From: Littorina saxatilis
Lineage: Eukaryota; Mollusca; Gastropoda; Littorinimorpha; Littorinidae
Direction: 5' to 3'
DNA length: 64,000 bases
NCBI RefSeq assembly: GCF_037325665.1
Contig: NC_090247.1
Coordinates: forward strand, 25,636,001-25,700,000
The notes under the pieces were generated by a model. It did not search any database and was not told where the DNA came from. It was given only the letters and a program-made list of their open reading frames with translations. Shown in pieces: positions 63,951 through 64,000 of the stretch; the first letter of the stretch is position 1; every line of letters begins with the position of its first letter. The position numbers were made by a program, and so were the translations under genes.

Positions 63951-64000
63951 ATGGCACAATCGTTCGGTTCTGTTCTTGATCCTTACAGAAGGCTGAAAGA
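63951..64000 (+). CDS. Virus-like element ORF start, runs off the right edge
   Basis: ATG at 63951 in an A-rich context (AAAAAAAGATGG) encodes MAQSFGSVLDPYRRLK and is cut by the window end. Divergent from the 62713-63915 ORF with a 35-bp A/T-rich gap, the same arrangement as at 61497-61515. Too short to assign. Confidence 0.5.
   Translation, partial: MAQSFGSVLDPYRRLK

Larger units (their letters stand above)
58983..64000. mobile_element. Virus-like element, Polinton/adintovirus-like (tentative), left part; runs off the window
   Basis: A compact block with five intron-free ORFs on both strands, plus the start of a sixth, separated by only ~10-40 bp and all unlike host exons here. Products include proteins with membrane segments and coiled coils, and two with capsid-gene-like size. 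Polintons and adintoviruses carry such late-gene blocks plus DNA polymerase B, integrase, ATPase and protease genes; none of those four is in view, so the family is inference. The visible part looks whole, suggesting a young copy. The left limit is placed at the inverted repeat. It appears to lie in MAP3K4 intron 2. Confidence 0.5.

Noticed and set aside
63916-63957. Upstream extension of the minus-strand 400-codon ORF
   Set aside because: It overlaps the divergent ORF start at 63951 and is A/T-rich. The ATG at 63915 gives a typical start.

Overview
The window looks like a repeat-dense intron/intergenic segment of a marine gastropod (probably caenogastropod) nuclear genome. Three conserved animal genes are recognisable: UTP14 (ribosome biogenesis), TTLL2 (tubulin polyglutamylase) and MAP3K4/MEKK4 (stress MAP kinase kinase kinase). 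They are broken by long introns. Between and inside them are tRNA-headed SINEs, LINE fragments, short inverted-repeat DNA transposons, a Helitron-like element and long CA, CT and C/G tracts typical of molluscan DNA. The species-level call is an inference from repeat style, not from a marker gene.

Layout. 0.3-6.5 kb: seven internal exons of UTP14 on the minus strand, running off the left edge, with a decayed piggyBac-type transposon and a 43-bp tandem array in its introns. 7-15 kb: a MITE pair in opposite orientations (one split by a LINE), a SINE carrying a Helitron-like element with five ~324-bp internal repeats, and microsatellites. 15-21 kb: SINEs and a locally multiplied exon-like block of an unrecognised gene. 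22.2 kb: a 200-N assembly gap. 25-28 kb: TTAA-flanked and other MITEs, one carrying a SINE with a perfect target duplication. 29.8-31.5 kb: a LINE with a SINE inside it. 32.0-35.4 kb: the catalytic and C-terminal exons of TTLL2 (plus strand). 35.7-41 kb: SINEs and a ~3.5-kb TA-flanked transposon with a 13-bp motif repeated near its ends. 43.4-50 kb: a repeat dense in nuclear-receptor-like half sites, nested LINEs, and inverted-repeat elements. 50.4-58.4 kb: exons 1 and 2 of MAP3K4 (plus strand) separated by a ~6.1-kb intron. 59.0 kb to the right edge: part of a virus-like element (tentatively Polinton/adintovirus-like) with at least six tightly packed ORFs on both strands, apparently within MAP3K4 intron 2.

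The host genes do not form an operon or common pathway. TTLL2 and MAP3K4 are also loosely linked in human (6q26-q27), so their adjacency may be old. The most unusual content is the compact virus-like block at the right end with its inverted repeat, the TA element with clustered 13-mers, the Helitron with internal repeats, and a short motif (GGGAARTAACTC-like) that recurs in unrelated repeats across the window.
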